A DNA stretch of 64,000 nucleotides from an uncultured Sphaerochaeta sp. (GCF_963676285.1 NZ_OY781063.1:744001-808000), one strand, 5' to 3'; shown: positions 17,037 through 26,067, counted from the stretch's first letter. Notes: generated from the sequence alone by a model not told the origin. Program-made: numbers and translations.

Positions 17037-18328
17037 TTGCCTACCTTCCCATCATCCTGGTATTCATCCTGTACTTCTCAAGCATTCCCATCGCCTATGC
17101 ACTGTTTGGGTCCTCACTCTTCTACTTTGCGGTAATCGATACCAGCAGCCCCGTTGACTTGATCCTCCAGAAGTTTGTCACCAGTACCCAATCCTTCCCG
17201 CTTCTAGCCATCCCCTTCTTTGTTATGGCTGGATCAATCATGAACTATGCTGGTATCAGCAAGAAATTGATGCAGTTCGCTGATGTCCTTACCGGCCATA
17301 TGGCAGGGGGCATGGCGCAGGTCAATGTACTGTTGAGCCTGCTTATGGGAGGTGTCTCCGGTTCAGCAAATGCCGATGCAGCAATGCAGAGTAAGATGCT
17401 GGTTCCTGAGATGGAGAAACGAGGGTACGACAGGGCATTCTCTACAGCAATTACCGCTGCATCCTCTGCCGTCACTCCGGTCATCCCCCCTGGGATCAAC
17501 CTAATCATCTATGCCTTGATCGCCAATGCATCAGTAGGTCGGATGTTTGCTGCAGGATATGTTCCTGGCCTGATTATGACCATCAGTTTGATGGTGACTG
17601 TCTCCATCATATCAAAGCGACGTGGCTACCAGCCTGTACGAGAGAAGAAAGCCGGGACAAGGGAAGTTATTCATCAGCTTCGCGATTCCATATGGGCCCT
17701 GCTCTTCCCCTTCGGTATCATTGCAGGACTTAGAATCGGTATGTTCACTCCTTCCGAAGCTGGAGCAGTGGCAGTTCTTTACTGCATCATCGTAGGAAAG
17801 TTCATCTACAAGGAGCTGGGCAAGGAACACTTCCTCCCCGTGCTAAAGGAAACCATCTTTGGCACCAGTGGGGTAGTCCTGATCATCGTCTCTGCCTCTG
17901 TCTTTGGATACTACCTGAACTGGGAACGCATCCCTCAGGCAATGGCCAGTGGACTGCTTACCATTACCCAGAACAAATACCTGATGTTGATGATCATCAA
18001 TGTGCTTTTCCTTGTAATGGGAATGTTCCTTGAGGGAGGAGCTGCCATGATCATTCTCGCTCCCTTGCTCGTGCCGGTGGTGACCCAGCTCGGTATTGAT
18101 GTCATCCATTTTGGTTTGATCTGCATTGTGAACATCATGATCGGAGGACTCACACCTCCATTCGGTTCAATGATGTTTACCTGCTGCAGCATCACCCGGT
18201 GCAGTTTGCAGGATTTTGTAAAGGAAGTCATTCCTTTCATTGTTGCCCTGCTGATCTCACTGATTCTTGTAACGTATATTCCCATTATCACCCTCATCGT
18301 GCCTAATTTGCTCTATGGGGTTGCCTGA
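17033..18328 (+). CDS. dctM: TRAP transporter large permease, DctM family
   Basis: Twelve-helix Na+-coupled permease of 431 residues. Recognisable family blocks are FPLLAIPFFVMAGSIMNYAG, GGVSGSANADAAM, AAS-SAVTPVIPPGINLIIY and the C-terminal HFGLICIVNIMIGGLTPPFG. It overlaps dctQ by four bases and is followed six bases later by the ribosome site of the phosphodiesterase gene. Confidence 0.93.
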   Translation: MIAYLPIILVFILYFSSIPIAYALFGSSLFYFAVIDTSSPVDLILQKFVTSTQSFPLLAIPFFVMAGSIMNYAGISKKLMQFADVLTGHMAGGMAQVNVLLSLLMGGVSGSANADAAMQSKMLVPEMEKRGYDRAFSTAITAASSAVTPVIPPGINLIIYALIANASVGRMFAAGYVPGLIMTISLMVTVSIISKRRGYQPVREKKAGTREVIHQLRDSIWALLFPFGIIAGLRIGMFTPSEAGAVAVLYCIIVGKFIYKELGKEHFLPVLKETIFGTSGVVLIIVSASVFGYYLNWERIPQAMASGLLTITQNKYLMLMIINVLFLVMGMFLEGGAAMIILAPLLVPVVTQLGIDVIHFGLICIVNIMIGGLTPPFGSMMFTCCSITRCSLQDFVKEVIPFIVALLISLILVTYIPIITLIVPNLLYGVA

Positions 18329-18349
18329 TTACTATTGGAGGTACCTATT

Positions 18350-19084
18350 GTGAAGATTTTCGCCCACCGAGGGTATAGTGGGTTTTACCCAGAGAACACC
18401 ATGCTTGCTTTCCAGAAAGCCTGGGAAGCAGGCAGTGATGGCATCGAGCTTGATGTCCAGCTGACCAAGGACGGTGAGTTGGTGGTTATCCATGATGAAA
18501 CCCTTGATAGAACCACAGACCACACAGGACGCGTTTGTGACTATACACTGGAAGAACTGAAAACGTGTAATGCAGCTGCAAAGAGCTCACTTGCAAATAC
18601 ATTCATGACCATCCCCACCTTTGAGGAGTACTGCACATGGGTGGCAACCACAAATCTGGTTACCAACATCGAGATCAAGAGCAGCGTCATATACTACCCT
18701 GAGATTGAGGAAAAGACCCTGGAGATGGTAAGACGTTACCAGCTGGAAGAGAGAACCCTGATCTCCTCTTTCAACCATCTCAGTCTGTGTGCAGTGAAGG
18801 CTATTGCTCCTTCCATCCTGTGCGGAGCCCTTGTTCCTGAAACCGGATTAATCAATGCAGGTCACGCTGCAGAGAAGTTTGGGTTTGAGTGTTTCCATCC
18901 ACCTTACTGCACCATGAGCAAGGAAGCTGTACAGGAGTGTCACGAACACCAAATCCAGGTTAATGTGTGGACAGTGAACACCATGCATGAGCTTATTGAC
19001 TGCTACAAATGGGGATGTGACGGTGTTTTCACCAACTACCCTGATGTTTGCAGAACGTTTGTTGATGCACAGAAAAACAGATGA
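18350..19084 (+). CDS. Glycerophosphodiester phosphodiesterase
   Basis: A 244-residue GDPD enzyme that hydrolyses glycerophosphodiesters to glycerol-3-phosphate and an alcohol. The catalytic pattern is complete: HRGYSGFYPENT, then GIELDVQLTKDGELVVIHDE, the paired Glu/Asp metal ligands and second His, and a C-terminal VNVWTVN motif. No signal peptide, so it acts in the cytoplasm. The GTG at 18350 is chosen because GGAGG lies eight bases before it. It is the last gene of the TRAP operon, which suggests the operon imports a product or precursor of lipid head groups. Confidence 0.9.
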   Translation: MKIFAHRGYSGFYPENTMLAFQKAWEAGSDGIELDVQLTKDGELVVIHDETLDRTTDHTGRVCDYTLEELKTCNAAAKSSLANTFMTIPTFEEYCTWVATTNLVTNIEIKSSVIYYPEIEEKTLEMVRRYQLEERTLISSFNHLSLCAVKAIAPSILCGALVPETGLINAGHAAEKFGFECFHPPYCTMSKEAVQECHEHQIQVNVWTVNTMHELIDCYKWGCDGVFTNYPDVCRTFVDAQKNR

Positions 19085-19107
19085 CTATACAATATGTCTA
19101 GGTTTGT

Positions 19108-19134
19108 GGGCACATGCGAATGTGCCCCTTTTTG
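19108..19134 (+). terminator. Rho-independent terminator of the TRAP operon
   Basis: Stem GGGCACAT/ATGTGCCC with a four-base loop, followed by CCTTTTTG. Confidence 0.8.
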
Positions 19135-19223
19135 TTGAATAGACCTATACTTGATTATATCGTTTCAACACCCGGAGAGCGCGGAGGGTTACTTAGGCTG
19201 TTTCATGTAAACGGTGCTGTGCA

Positions 19224-19550
19224 TTAGCAGGAGGCCCCCTCTTGATCAAGCATCTTGCATAAGCACTCGTCACCAGGAAGGAACACGGTATCCAAGAATC
19301 CTGTGAGGAGCTTCACCTTCTCCCTGTTGATTCCATAGTACATCCACTTACCCTTTCTCGTTGCAGTGATGATCCCCACATTCTTGAGTATTGTCAAATG
19401 ATGGGAGAGGGTTGGTTGGCTTACATTGAAATACCTCTGTATCTCACAGACACACAACTCCCCACAACTAAGAATATGCACAATGCAGATCCTCGTTGGA
19501 TCTGAGATTGCCTTTAATAACTGGGAACCTGTCTCAAAATCGATATTCAT
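19224..19550 (-). CDS. arsR: ArsR/SmtB family arsenic-responsive repressor
   Basis: A 108-residue winged-helix repressor released from DNA by As(III) or Sb(III). The ELCVCE motif at residues 31-36 provides the arsenite-binding cysteines of classical ArsR, and SQPTLSHHLTILKNVGII is the recognition helix region. A further Cys cluster lies at the C-terminus (DECLCKMLDQEGASC). The gene is divergent from the ACR3 pump, and the two promoters share a sequence likely to be its operator. Confidence 0.93.
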   Translation of the reverse strand: MNIDFETGSQLLKAISDPTRICIVHILSCGELCVCEIQRYFNVSQPTLSHHLTILKNVGIITATRKGKWMYYGINREKVKLLTGFLDTVFLPGDECLCKMLDQEGASC

Positions 19551-19566
19551 TGGAACCTCTACAAAA

Positions 19567-19595
19567 ATAATGGTTTATTAATAGATAGATGTCAA
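19567..19595 (-). promoter_or_regulatory. arsR promoter with probable ArsR operator
   Basis: On the minus strand TTGACA (19595-19590) and CATTAT (19572-19567) are separated by 17 bp. The sequence TATATTGACATCTATCTATTA across the -35 and spacer strongly resembles that of the opposite promoter. Confidence 0.55.
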
Positions 19596-19701
19596 TATAT
19601 ATAGCATATCACAGTCAGTGAACTAGAGCGAATAATGCTTATATTTTATATATTTATTCATATTATAATTTGAAAAATATCATCTCTGGCTCTGAGTTAT
19701 A

Positions 19702-19731
19702 TTGACAATCTTCTATATATAATCCTATAGT
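19702..19731 (+). promoter_or_regulatory. ACR3 promoter with probable ArsR operator
   Basis: TTGACA at 19702-19707 and TATAGT at 19726-19731, spacer 18 bp. The region TATATTGACAATCTTCTATAT resembles the arsR promoter in the same orientation relative to transcription, which marks it as a shared ArsR site. Confidence 0.55.
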
Positions 19732-19764
19732 TTTCCTAGACATTTTTCCAGGGGGAGGTACTTG

Positions 19765-20823
19765 ATGAGCAACAAGAACAATATTACAGGAATCGGCTTC
19801 TTTGAACGATACCTAACACTCTGGGTACTTCTTTGCATGGTTGTAGGAGTATTGATCGGTGTATATCTTCCTCAGATCCCTCATTTCCTCTCCCGGTTTG
19901 AATATGCAAATGTATCAATTCCTGTCGCAATCCTGATCTGGCTGATGATCTACCCCATGATGCTCAAGGTCGATTTTCATAGTATCAAGCAAGTTGGGCA
20001 GAATCCAAAAGGCCTTATGATCACCTGGATAACCAACTGGCTTATCAAGCCATTCAGCATGTATGCCATCGCCTTCTTCTTTTTCTTTATTGTATACAAG
20101 GCCATCATTCCCGAGGATCTTGCCCGGGAGTACCTGGCAGGGGCTGTCCTGCTTGGAGCTGCGCCCTGTACTGCAATGGTTTTTGTATGGAGCCATCTCA
20201 CCAGGGGCAATCCAGCGTATACCTTGGTACAGGTTGCAACCAACGATCTCATCATTCTGGCAGCATTTGTGCCCATCGTTGGACTGCTGCTAGGAATAAG
20301 CGGGATCAGTATCCCCTGGATGACCCTCTTCCTCTCAGTGGTGCTCTTTGTGGTCATTCCTCTTGGTGCTGGTTGGTTCAGTCGTGTGCTGATTACACGT
20401 AGTCATGGCCTTGAATACTTCGAGAAGACCTTCATTCCCAAATTCAGCAATGTGACCATTACCGGCTTGCTTCTTACCCTGATTATCATTTTCTCATTCC
20501 AAGGTCAGACAATCATAGACAACCCGCTTAATATCGTGTTGATAGCCATACCACTCATCATCCAGACATTCCTCATCTTCTTCATAGCCTATCTTTGGGC
20601 CAAAGCATGGAAATTGCCCCATGATGTGGCAGCACCAGCTGGAATGATTGGGGCCTCGAACTTCTTTGAATTAGCTGTAGCAGTCGCTATCTCAGTCTTT
20701 GGACTACAATCAGGAGCTACCGTTGCGACCGTAGTTGGGGTTTTGGTGGAGGTTCCCGTAATGTTGACCTTGGTGGGTATAGCAAGCCGAACCAAGCGCT
20801 GGTTTCCTGCACCTCAATCCTGA
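19765..20823 (+). CDS. acr3: Arsenite efflux permease, ACR3 family
   Basis: Ten-helix membrane pump of 352 residues exporting arsenite. It shows the ACR3 start (ERYLTLWVLLCMVVGVLIG), the conserved LIWLMIYPMMLKVDF segment, and GAAPCTAMVFVWSHLTRGNP with the essential Cys in the fourth helix. The C-terminal half has the second conserved Glu/Pro-rich helix (ASNFFELAVAVAI). ATG at 19765 is chosen over the TTG three bases earlier since GGGGAGG lies at optimal distance. Confidence 0.93.
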   Translation: MSNKNNITGIGFFERYLTLWVLLCMVVGVLIGVYLPQIPHFLSRFEYANVSIPVAILIWLMIYPMMLKVDFHSIKQVGQNPKGLMITWITNWLIKPFSMYAIAFFFFFIVYKAIIPEDLAREYLAGAVLLGAAPCTAMVFVWSHLTRGNPAYTLVQVATNDLIILAAFVPIVGLLLGISGISIPWMTLFLSVVLFVVIPLGAGWFSRVLITRSHGLEYFEKTFIPKFSNVTITGLLLTLIIIFSFQGQTIIDNPLNIVLIAIPLIIQTFLIFFIAYLWAKAWKLPHDVAAPAGMIGASNFFELAVAVAISVFGLQSGATVATVVGVLVEVPVMLTLVGIASRTKRWFPAPQS

Positions 20824-21122
20824 AAACCAGGATTCCACTGATACATTTCCATGGCAATCGTTCCATCAGAGAGAAAGGATATTCCCTCTGACTCAAGCAT
20901 TACTCGTTGGAGCTCATAGAAGTCTCTGTTTGCAAGGCTTCCATCTGAGCGAATTACCCGATGCCAAGGGAGCGCAGAGGGACACTTTCGCATGGCCCAC
21001 CCCACAATTCGGGCATTACTTGGACTACCAAGCATGCAGGCAATCTGCCCGTAAGAAGCAACCTTTCCCTCTGGAATTCGGCCCACGATTTCATAAACTT
21101 GGACAAAGAAGGAGTGATTCAC
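20814..21122 (-). CDS. atl: Alkyltransferase-like protein (MGMT family, no reactive Cys)
   Basis: A 102-residue relative of O6-alkylguanine-DNA alkyltransferase. The family motif PCHRV is here PWHRVI: the alkyl-accepting Cys is replaced by Trp, the hallmark of alkyltransferase-like (ATL) proteins, which bind O6-alkylguanine and recruit nucleotide-excision repair. The DNA-binding helix-turn-helix (GKVASYGQIACMLGSPSNAR) with the Arg finger is intact. It overlaps the stop of the upstream lipoprotein gene (ATGA), so both are co-translated. uvrC in the same window could serve as the downstream repair route. Confidence 0.9.
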   Translation of the reverse strand: MNHSFFVQVYEIVGRIPEGKVASYGQIACMLGSPSNARIVGWAMRKCPSALPWHRVIRSDGSLANRDFYELQRVMLESEGISFLSDGTIAMEMYQWNPGFQD

Positions 21123-21670
21123 GTCGCCTTCTCCCAGATAGCAACAAGTGTGGAAAGCGCAAGTGAATCAACCTTCCCCTTCACATAGCCTGTAATCGTA
21201 CCATCGGTACTGACCACCACCACTGTTGGCTCTCCATCGATGGGGAGCTCAGCCTGCTCGGCAAATTTCTTTGCCTTGGAAAGGAACAACACACCACCCC
21301 GCTCTGGCTCGATCAGTCCTTCAAAACTTTCAGCAAGCCCCCTGCGTATAACCCCACGGACAAAGAATGGAGCTCCTTCTATGACGGAAATGTGGTAGAA
21401 CGGGGCATACCTTAGTGAAGTATTACTGCCTTCAACTGCATATTGCCAGGCGATTAGTGCTTCTTGTTGTACCTCCCCATTTTCCCTGGAGGTACCAATA
21501 TTCAAGGCAATCAGGACAGGAGAATCTTTGATGAGATCTGTAGGGAATGTAAACTCAGTATCAGCAAAACTCTTCACTTTTTCCTCAGGAAAGGTTCCAG
21601 AGAATAGGAACTGGTTGCAACTCAGCAGAAGAAAGAGCACAATAGTGGGAAATATCATCATTCTTTTCAT
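21119..21670 (-). CDS. Lipoprotein, possible thioredoxin-like fold
   Basis: A 183-residue exported protein. The N-terminus MKRMMIFPTIVLFLLLSCNQ has a lipobox-like LLLSC, so it should be membrane-anchored. The remainder (SPVLIALNIGTSRENGEVQQ, then GEPTVVVVSTDGTITGYVKG) resembles the edge strands of thioredoxin-like folds but has no CxxC. I do not recognise a specific family. It precedes and overlaps the ATL gene. AGGAG lies upstream of the ATG. Confidence 0.6.
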   Translation of the reverse strand: MKRMMIFPTIVLFLLLSCNQFLFSGTFPEEKVKSFADTEFTFPTDLIKDSPVLIALNIGTSRENGEVQQEALIAWQYAVEGSNTSLRYAPFYHISVIEGAPFFVRGVIRRGLAESFEGLIEPERGGVLFLSKAKKFAEQAELPIDGEPTVVVVSTDGTITGYVKGKVDSLALSTLVAIWEKAT

Positions 21671-21766
21671 GGTAGCTCCTAGTATAGTGCCAAACCTCTG
21701 ATTTCTGTAGAGTAATTTCTGGTAATCACAAGGTATTGAAAGATTGTTGATACTACGGAGGACAGC

Positions 21767-22120
21767 ATGTGGTACTACATCATCAAGATAGGGATTTCTG
21801 CTCTTACCATCACCCTGGTCAGCGAAATAGCAAAACGCAGTTCCGTATTCGGTGCCTTGATCGCATCTCTTCCATTGACCTCACTGTTGGCAATTCTCTG
21901 GATGCACTTTGAGAAAACACAGGATACCGCCATTGCTCAGCTCTCACAGTCCATTTTCTTTCTGGTGCTTCCTTCCCTTGCCTTCTTTGCACTTTTCCCT
22001 TTCTTGCTTCATCGAGGCATGGCCTTCTGGGGAAGTTTCTTATTCGCAAGTGGAGCGACAATTGTACTTTATTTCCTTCTTATCGCAATCCTTAAGCACT
22101 ACAATATTGCAACGCTCTAA
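21767..22120 (+). CDS. DUF3147 family membrane protein
   Basis: A 117-residue protein with four membrane helices. It starts MWYYIIKIGISALTITLVSE and carries the SSVFGALIASLPLTSLLAIL segment characteristic of DUF3147, a family of unknown function. A ribosome-like GGAGG lies upstream. It precedes the GNAT gene by 50 bases in the same direction. Confidence 0.8.
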   Translation: MWYYIIKIGISALTITLVSEIAKRSSVFGALIASLPLTSLLAILWMHFEKTQDTAIAQLSQSIFFLVLPSLAFFALFPFLLHRGMAFWGSFLFASGATIVLYFLLIAILKHYNIATL

Positions 22121-22170
22121 ATTTCCTCTTGTGTTCCTCAGTAAGCTGCTCGATACTACAGAGGGGCTTT

Positions 22171-22938
22171 ATGATACAGAGACTTATCGAGACGAGAAAG
22201 GCAGATCCCCTCTTCCAAGGATGGCATGACACCCTTTTACGTTCGTGTATGCAAGGCATCATGGGAGAAATCTATGTAGATGACCAAAATGAGCCTCACT
22301 CTGCTTTCGCACTGCTTGGAGACTTTTGCCTACTCGCTGGCGAGCCGTCAAATGACCTTTTACTCTTCCAGTATGATCTTGGCCGATGGGAAACCCGCCT
22401 CCTTGTTCCCAAGAATAAACTGTGGGAACAGGCTATCAGGGAGACCTTTGGTTCCAGGGCAAAGGAATTCACTCGCTATGCTCTTAAAAAGGAAGCTTTG
22501 TTCGACAAAGCCCATCTGAGCAGCCTTGTTGATTCCCTCTCCCCGGCATTCCGAATCGTTGAGATAGATGAAATCCTCTACCACTATCTCCTCTCAGAGT
22601 CCTGGTGTCGTGATCTGGTAGGACAGTTCCAGGCCTACGAGCGATTTCGCGATCTGGGACTGGGCTTCGTCATACTCAAGGGCAGCGAGGTTGTTGCAGG
22701 AGCCTCTTCATACTGTAGGTATCACAACGGAATAGAGGTTGAAGTTGACACAAAAACCCCTTATCGCAGAAAAGGTCTTGCGTCGGCCTGCAGTGCAAAA
22801 CTCATCCTTACCTGTATGGAGCGTGACCTTTTTCCCTCTTGGGATGCCCACACAGAACTATCACTACACTTGGCTGAGAAACTTGGGTATACGTTGGACT
22901 ATCCTTATCAGACATTTGAACTTACCAAGACAAAGTAG
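22171..22938 (+). CDS. GNAT family N-acetyltransferase
   Basis: A 255-residue protein whose C-terminal half is a GNAT fold with the acetyl-CoA loop YRRKGLASACSAKLIL. The N-terminal half (IETRKADPLFQGWHD, GEIYVDD) resembles the GNAT_acetyltr_2 type. The substrate is unknown. The ATG at 22171 follows AGAGGGG; a start at 22129 is less likely. Confidence 0.8.
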   Translation: MIQRLIETRKADPLFQGWHDTLLRSCMQGIMGEIYVDDQNEPHSAFALLGDFCLLAGEPSNDLLLFQYDLGRWETRLLVPKNKLWEQAIRETFGSRAKEFTRYALKKEALFDKAHLSSLVDSLSPAFRIVEIDEILYHYLLSESWCRDLVGQFQAYERFRDLGLGFVILKGSEVVAGASSYCRYHNGIEVEVDTKTPYRRKGLASACSAKLILTCMERDLFPSWDAHTELSLHLAEKLGYTLDYPYQTFELTKTK

Positions 22939-23012
22939 ACACCCAGCAAACCTATTTCCATCCGCCATGAATAATTGTCTTTGTTTACTCTTGTAAGCCT
23001 CTCCAACAAACC

Positions 23013-23030
23013 TACAGTACGTTAACGCAC
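23013..23030 (-). promoter_or_regulatory. Possible auxiliary LacI-type operator
   Basis: On the minus strand TGCGTTAACGTA (23030-23019) is identical over 12 bases to the left part of the main operator, whose centre is 173 bp away. Such spacing would allow repression by DNA looping. Confidence 0.4.
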
Positions 23031-23145
23031 CCTGGCGGAATTTCTCGCATCTTCAAGCTAACCAAATCACAATCTGTAAACATTCTTTATTTATAGTTAT
23101 TATTGGTATTTAATATTGATAATAGTAGATTATCTAATAATTTTC

Positions 23146-23174
23146 TTGACTTCTGCAGGAAATGATTTAACAAT
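23146..23174 (+). promoter_or_regulatory. Probable promoter of the chvE-gguAB operon
   Basis: TTGACT at 23146-23151 with AACAAT at 23169-23174, 17-bp spacer. The -10 is weak, consistent with a regulated promoter. Confidence 0.45.
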
Positions 23175-23185
23175 AAAGAGTGTGA

Positions 23186-23203
23186 TGCGTTAACGTAAAC
23201 GCA
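23186..23203 (+). promoter_or_regulatory. LacI-family operator
   Basis: TGCGTTAACGTAAACGCA is an 18-bp near-perfect palindrome (16 of 18 positions) around a central CG, the form typical of LacI-family operators. It lies about 5-22 bases downstream of the expected transcript start. Confidence 0.6.
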
Positions 23204-23225
23204 GAAAACCTTAAGGAGGCTACAT

Positions 23226-24320
23226 ATGAAAAAGATGCTCGTAGCGGCAATGGTTCTACTCTTTGCCATGAACATGGTTTTTGCAGGAGGGGCTGCTGAA
23301 ACTTCGTCAAAAGGAATGGTCGGAGTAGTCATGCCTACCAGATCAGAGGAACGTTGGAATAAGGATGGAGCAGCGGTCAAATCTGGTTTGGAAGAACTCG
23401 GTTATGAGGTCGACCTGCAATTCTCAGACGACGACATTCCTACCCAGGTTCGTCAGATTGAAGACCTGATCACCAAGAGAGCAAAAGTACTCGTCATTGC
23501 TTCCATCGATGGATCGGCTTTGACTGATGTACTGGCTAAAGCTGCGGACGAAGGAATTCCCGTAATTGCCTATGACCGCTTGATCATGAAATCACCACAC
23601 GTCGACTACTACCTGTCATTTGACAACTATGCAGTCGGTCAGCAGATGGGTGATATCCTCATCCAGGGAATGAATCTGGACAATCCTGCGAAGAAGCCAT
23701 TATTGATCGAGTTGTTTGGTGGATCACCTGACGACAACAATGCATATTTCTTCTACAACGGCGCCATGGACAAGCTTAAGCCCTATTTTGACAATGGCAC
23801 CCTCAAGATTGGTTCAGGCCAGCAGGGCATGGATACAGTAGGAACACTCCGCTGGAGCAATGAGTTGGCAATGTCCAGAATGGAAAATCTCCTCTCTGCT
23901 CATTATACGAACAAGACGCTCGACGGAATTCTGTCTCCTTATGACCCAATCAGTCTTTCCACGCTTGAAGCATGCAAGGCTGTCGGATACGGGACACCAG
24001 GAAAGCCATTGCCGGTTGTCGGTGGACAGGACTGTATTGTAGCTTCCTGTAAGTCAATCCTCGCTGGTGAGCAGTATGCAACCGTCCTCAAGGATACCCG
24101 TGTACTCGGTATGGCTACTGTAGAGCTCGTTGACACCATCATGCGCGGTGAAACACCCCAGGGACTCAACACCACAACGTACGATAACGACTCCATCAAG
24201 AACGGCAAACCCTATATTGTACCTTCCGTTCTGTTGGAATCAGTCATCGTCACCAAGGACAACCTCGTAGCTGAAGTAGTCGATACCGGTTACCACTCAG
24301 CAGAAGAGATTGGACTGTAA
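23226..24320 (+). CDS. chvE: Sugar ABC transporter substrate-binding protein, ChvE-like
   Basis: Periplasmic binding protein of 364 residues for monosaccharides such as xylose, arabinose or glucose. The signal peptide ends MNMVFAG; the mature protein has the type I two-lobed fold beginning VGVVMPTRSEERWNKDG, a ChvE/XylF-type start, then VIASIDGSALTDVLAKA and the hinge region. AAGGAGG precedes the ATG. The gene heads a three-gene operon with gguA and gguB and is likely controlled by a LacI-family repressor. Confidence 0.92.
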   Translation: MKKMLVAAMVLLFAMNMVFAGGAAETSSKGMVGVVMPTRSEERWNKDGAAVKSGLEELGYEVDLQFSDDDIPTQVRQIEDLITKRAKVLVIASIDGSALTDVLAKAADEGIPVIAYDRLIMKSPHVDYYLSFDNYAVGQQMGDILIQGMNLDNPAKKPLLIELFGGSPDDNNAYFFYNGAMDKLKPYFDNGTLKIGSGQQGMDTVGTLRWSNELAMSRMENLLSAHYTNKTLDGILSPYDPISLSTLEACKAVGYGTPGKPLPVVGGQDCIVASCKSILAGEQYATVLKDTRVLGMATVELVDTIMRGETPQGLNTTTYDNDSIKNGKPYIVPSVLLESVIVTKDNLVAEVVDTGYHSAEEIGL

Positions 24321-24330
24321 ATGTATTTGC

Positions 24331-24352
24331 CCGGCCTCACCAGTGAGGCCGG
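24331..24352 (+). promoter_or_regulatory. Intercistronic hairpin between chvE and gguA
   Basis: CCGGCCTCAC and GTGAGGCCGG form a perfect 10-bp stem immediately after the chvE stop and 88 bases before gguA, without a T-run. Such hairpins usually stabilise the binding-protein mRNA so that it outnumbers the other subunits. Confidence 0.6.
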
Positions 24353-24439
24353 AATTGTATCGCATGATCTCGAACCCGGTGCCACCTGCCTACGGGTGAT
24401 TTGGAATCGGGTTCTAGTCTATATAGTGGGGAGCCATGT

Positions 24440-25987
24440 ATGCCAAACAATTCTATTCTGCTGTCGATGAAGCATATCACCAAGACTTTCCCGGGGGTGA
24501 GAGCGCTTGATGATGTCAGCCTAGATGTTAAACCATCTGAAATTCATGCCTTGGTTGGCGAGAATGGAGCAGGAAAATCAACATTGATGAAAGTTCTCTC
24601 AGGTGTGTACCCATACGGAACCTATGATGGGGACATCTTTTTCGAAGGCAAGCACTGCAAGTTTTCCAGCATCAGGCAGAGTGAACAAGCAGGAATTGTC
24701 ATCATCCATCAGGAGCTGGCATTAAGCCCCTATCTTTCCATTGCTGAGAATATGTTCATTGGAGACGAGCGGGCAAAATTCAATATCATCAATTGGGATA
24801 AGACCCGAGAAGACGCAATAACATATATGAAGCGAATCGGGCTCAATGAAAATCCAAACACTCCAGTAAATAAGCTTGGCGTAGGAAAACAACAGATGGT
24901 TGAGATTGCCAAGGCGTTGGCAAAGAATGCAAAGCTGCTGATTCTCGACGAGCCTACTTCAGCACTCAATGAGAGAGATAGCCAACATCTACTTGATATT
25001 CTCAAGGAGTTGCGTGACAAGAGCAACATTTCCTCTGTCCTGATCTCCCATAAACTGAATGAAGTTGCTGCCATAGCCGATTCCATTACCATTTTACGGG
25101 ACGGCAAGACTATTGAGACACTTGATGTAGTGCGTAAGAAAGATGCTCCTGTATCAATCAGCGAAGAGAGAATCATCAAGGGTATGGTTGGACGGGAGAT
25201 TACCGACATGTTCCCCAAGAGGGATAACCCTGTCGGGGATATCTTATTCGAGGTCAAGGATTGGACGGTCCAGAATCCTGACAACCCCGAACGAAACAAA
25301 CTCGAAGGGATAAACATCAATGTTCGCTCTGGAGAAGTCGTCGGCCTAGCAGGTCTGGTTGGTGCTGGCCGTACTGAGTTCGCCATGAGTGTGTTTGGCC
25401 GTGCATATGGGGAAAATATCAAGGGAAAAACATATCTTGAAGGAAAGGAAGTCGACATCAGCACAATTCCCAAGGCAATCGCAAACGGTGTTGCCTATGT
25501 GCCTGAGGATCGCAAGGAGCTTGGTTTGGTGTTAATTCAGAACGTCAAGGAAAATACCACAATTGCCAAACTCAAGAAGATTGTCAATGCTTCAGTAATC
25601 AATGAACATGAGGAGAATGTTGTTGCGGAGGATTACTGTAAACGACTTAACACAAAGACACCGACAATTCTCCAAAAGACAGGAAACCTCTCTGGAGGCA
25701 ATCAGCAAAAAGTCGTGTTGTCAAAATGGTTGTTCACCGACCCCAAGGTGTTGATTCTTGATGAACCTACCCGAGGCATTGATGTGGGAACAAAGCATGA
25801 GATCTACACAATCATCAATTCACTCGCCAAACAAGGATATGCCTGTATCCTGATTTCCAGTGAAATGCCGGAGATTATTGGAATGAGTGATAGAATCTAT
25901 GTAATGAGTGAAGGAAAGATTACTGCAGAACTTTCTGGAGAGACCGCAACCCAAGAGGATATAATGCGTAACATCCTCAACAACTAA
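24440..25987 (+). CDS. gguA: Sugar ABC transporter ATP-binding protein, GguA/MmsA-like
   Basis: A 515-residue double ATPase of the monosaccharide importer. The first cassette has Walker A GENGAGKST, Walker B LLILDEPTSAL and signature LGVGKQQM; the second has the degenerate Walker A GLVGAGRTE, signature LSGGNQQK and Walker B VLILDEPTRGI, as usual in this class. The start ATG at 24440 follows GGGGAG. The predicted product runs full length and is followed 80 bases later by gguB. Confidence 0.94.
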   Translation: MPNNSILLSMKHITKTFPGVRALDDVSLDVKPSEIHALVGENGAGKSTLMKVLSGVYPYGTYDGDIFFEGKHCKFSSIRQSEQAGIVIIHQELALSPYLSIAENMFIGDERAKFNIINWDKTREDAITYMKRIGLNENPNTPVNKLGVGKQQMVEIAKALAKNAKLLILDEPTSALNERDSQHLLDILKELRDKSNISSVLISHKLNEVAAIADSITILRDGKTIETLDVVRKKDAPVSISEERIIKGMVGREITDMFPKRDNPVGDILFEVKDWTVQNPDNPERNKLEGININVRSGEVVGLAGLVGAGRTEFAMSVFGRAYGENIKGKTYLEGKEVDISTIPKAIANGVAYVPEDRKELGLVLIQNVKENTTIAKLKKIVNASVINEHEENVVAEDYCKRLNTKTPTILQKTGNLSGGNQQKVVLSKWLFTDPKVLILDEPTRGIDVGTKHEIYTIINSLAKQGYACILISSEMPEIIGMSDRIYVMSEGKITAELSGETATQEDIMRNILNN

Positions 25988-26067
25988 GACACCGCTGTGC
26001 ATTCAGCGATGTGGAGACATGGGATCCGATAATAATTTTACTGAGTACATGCGATAAGGAGTATGGG

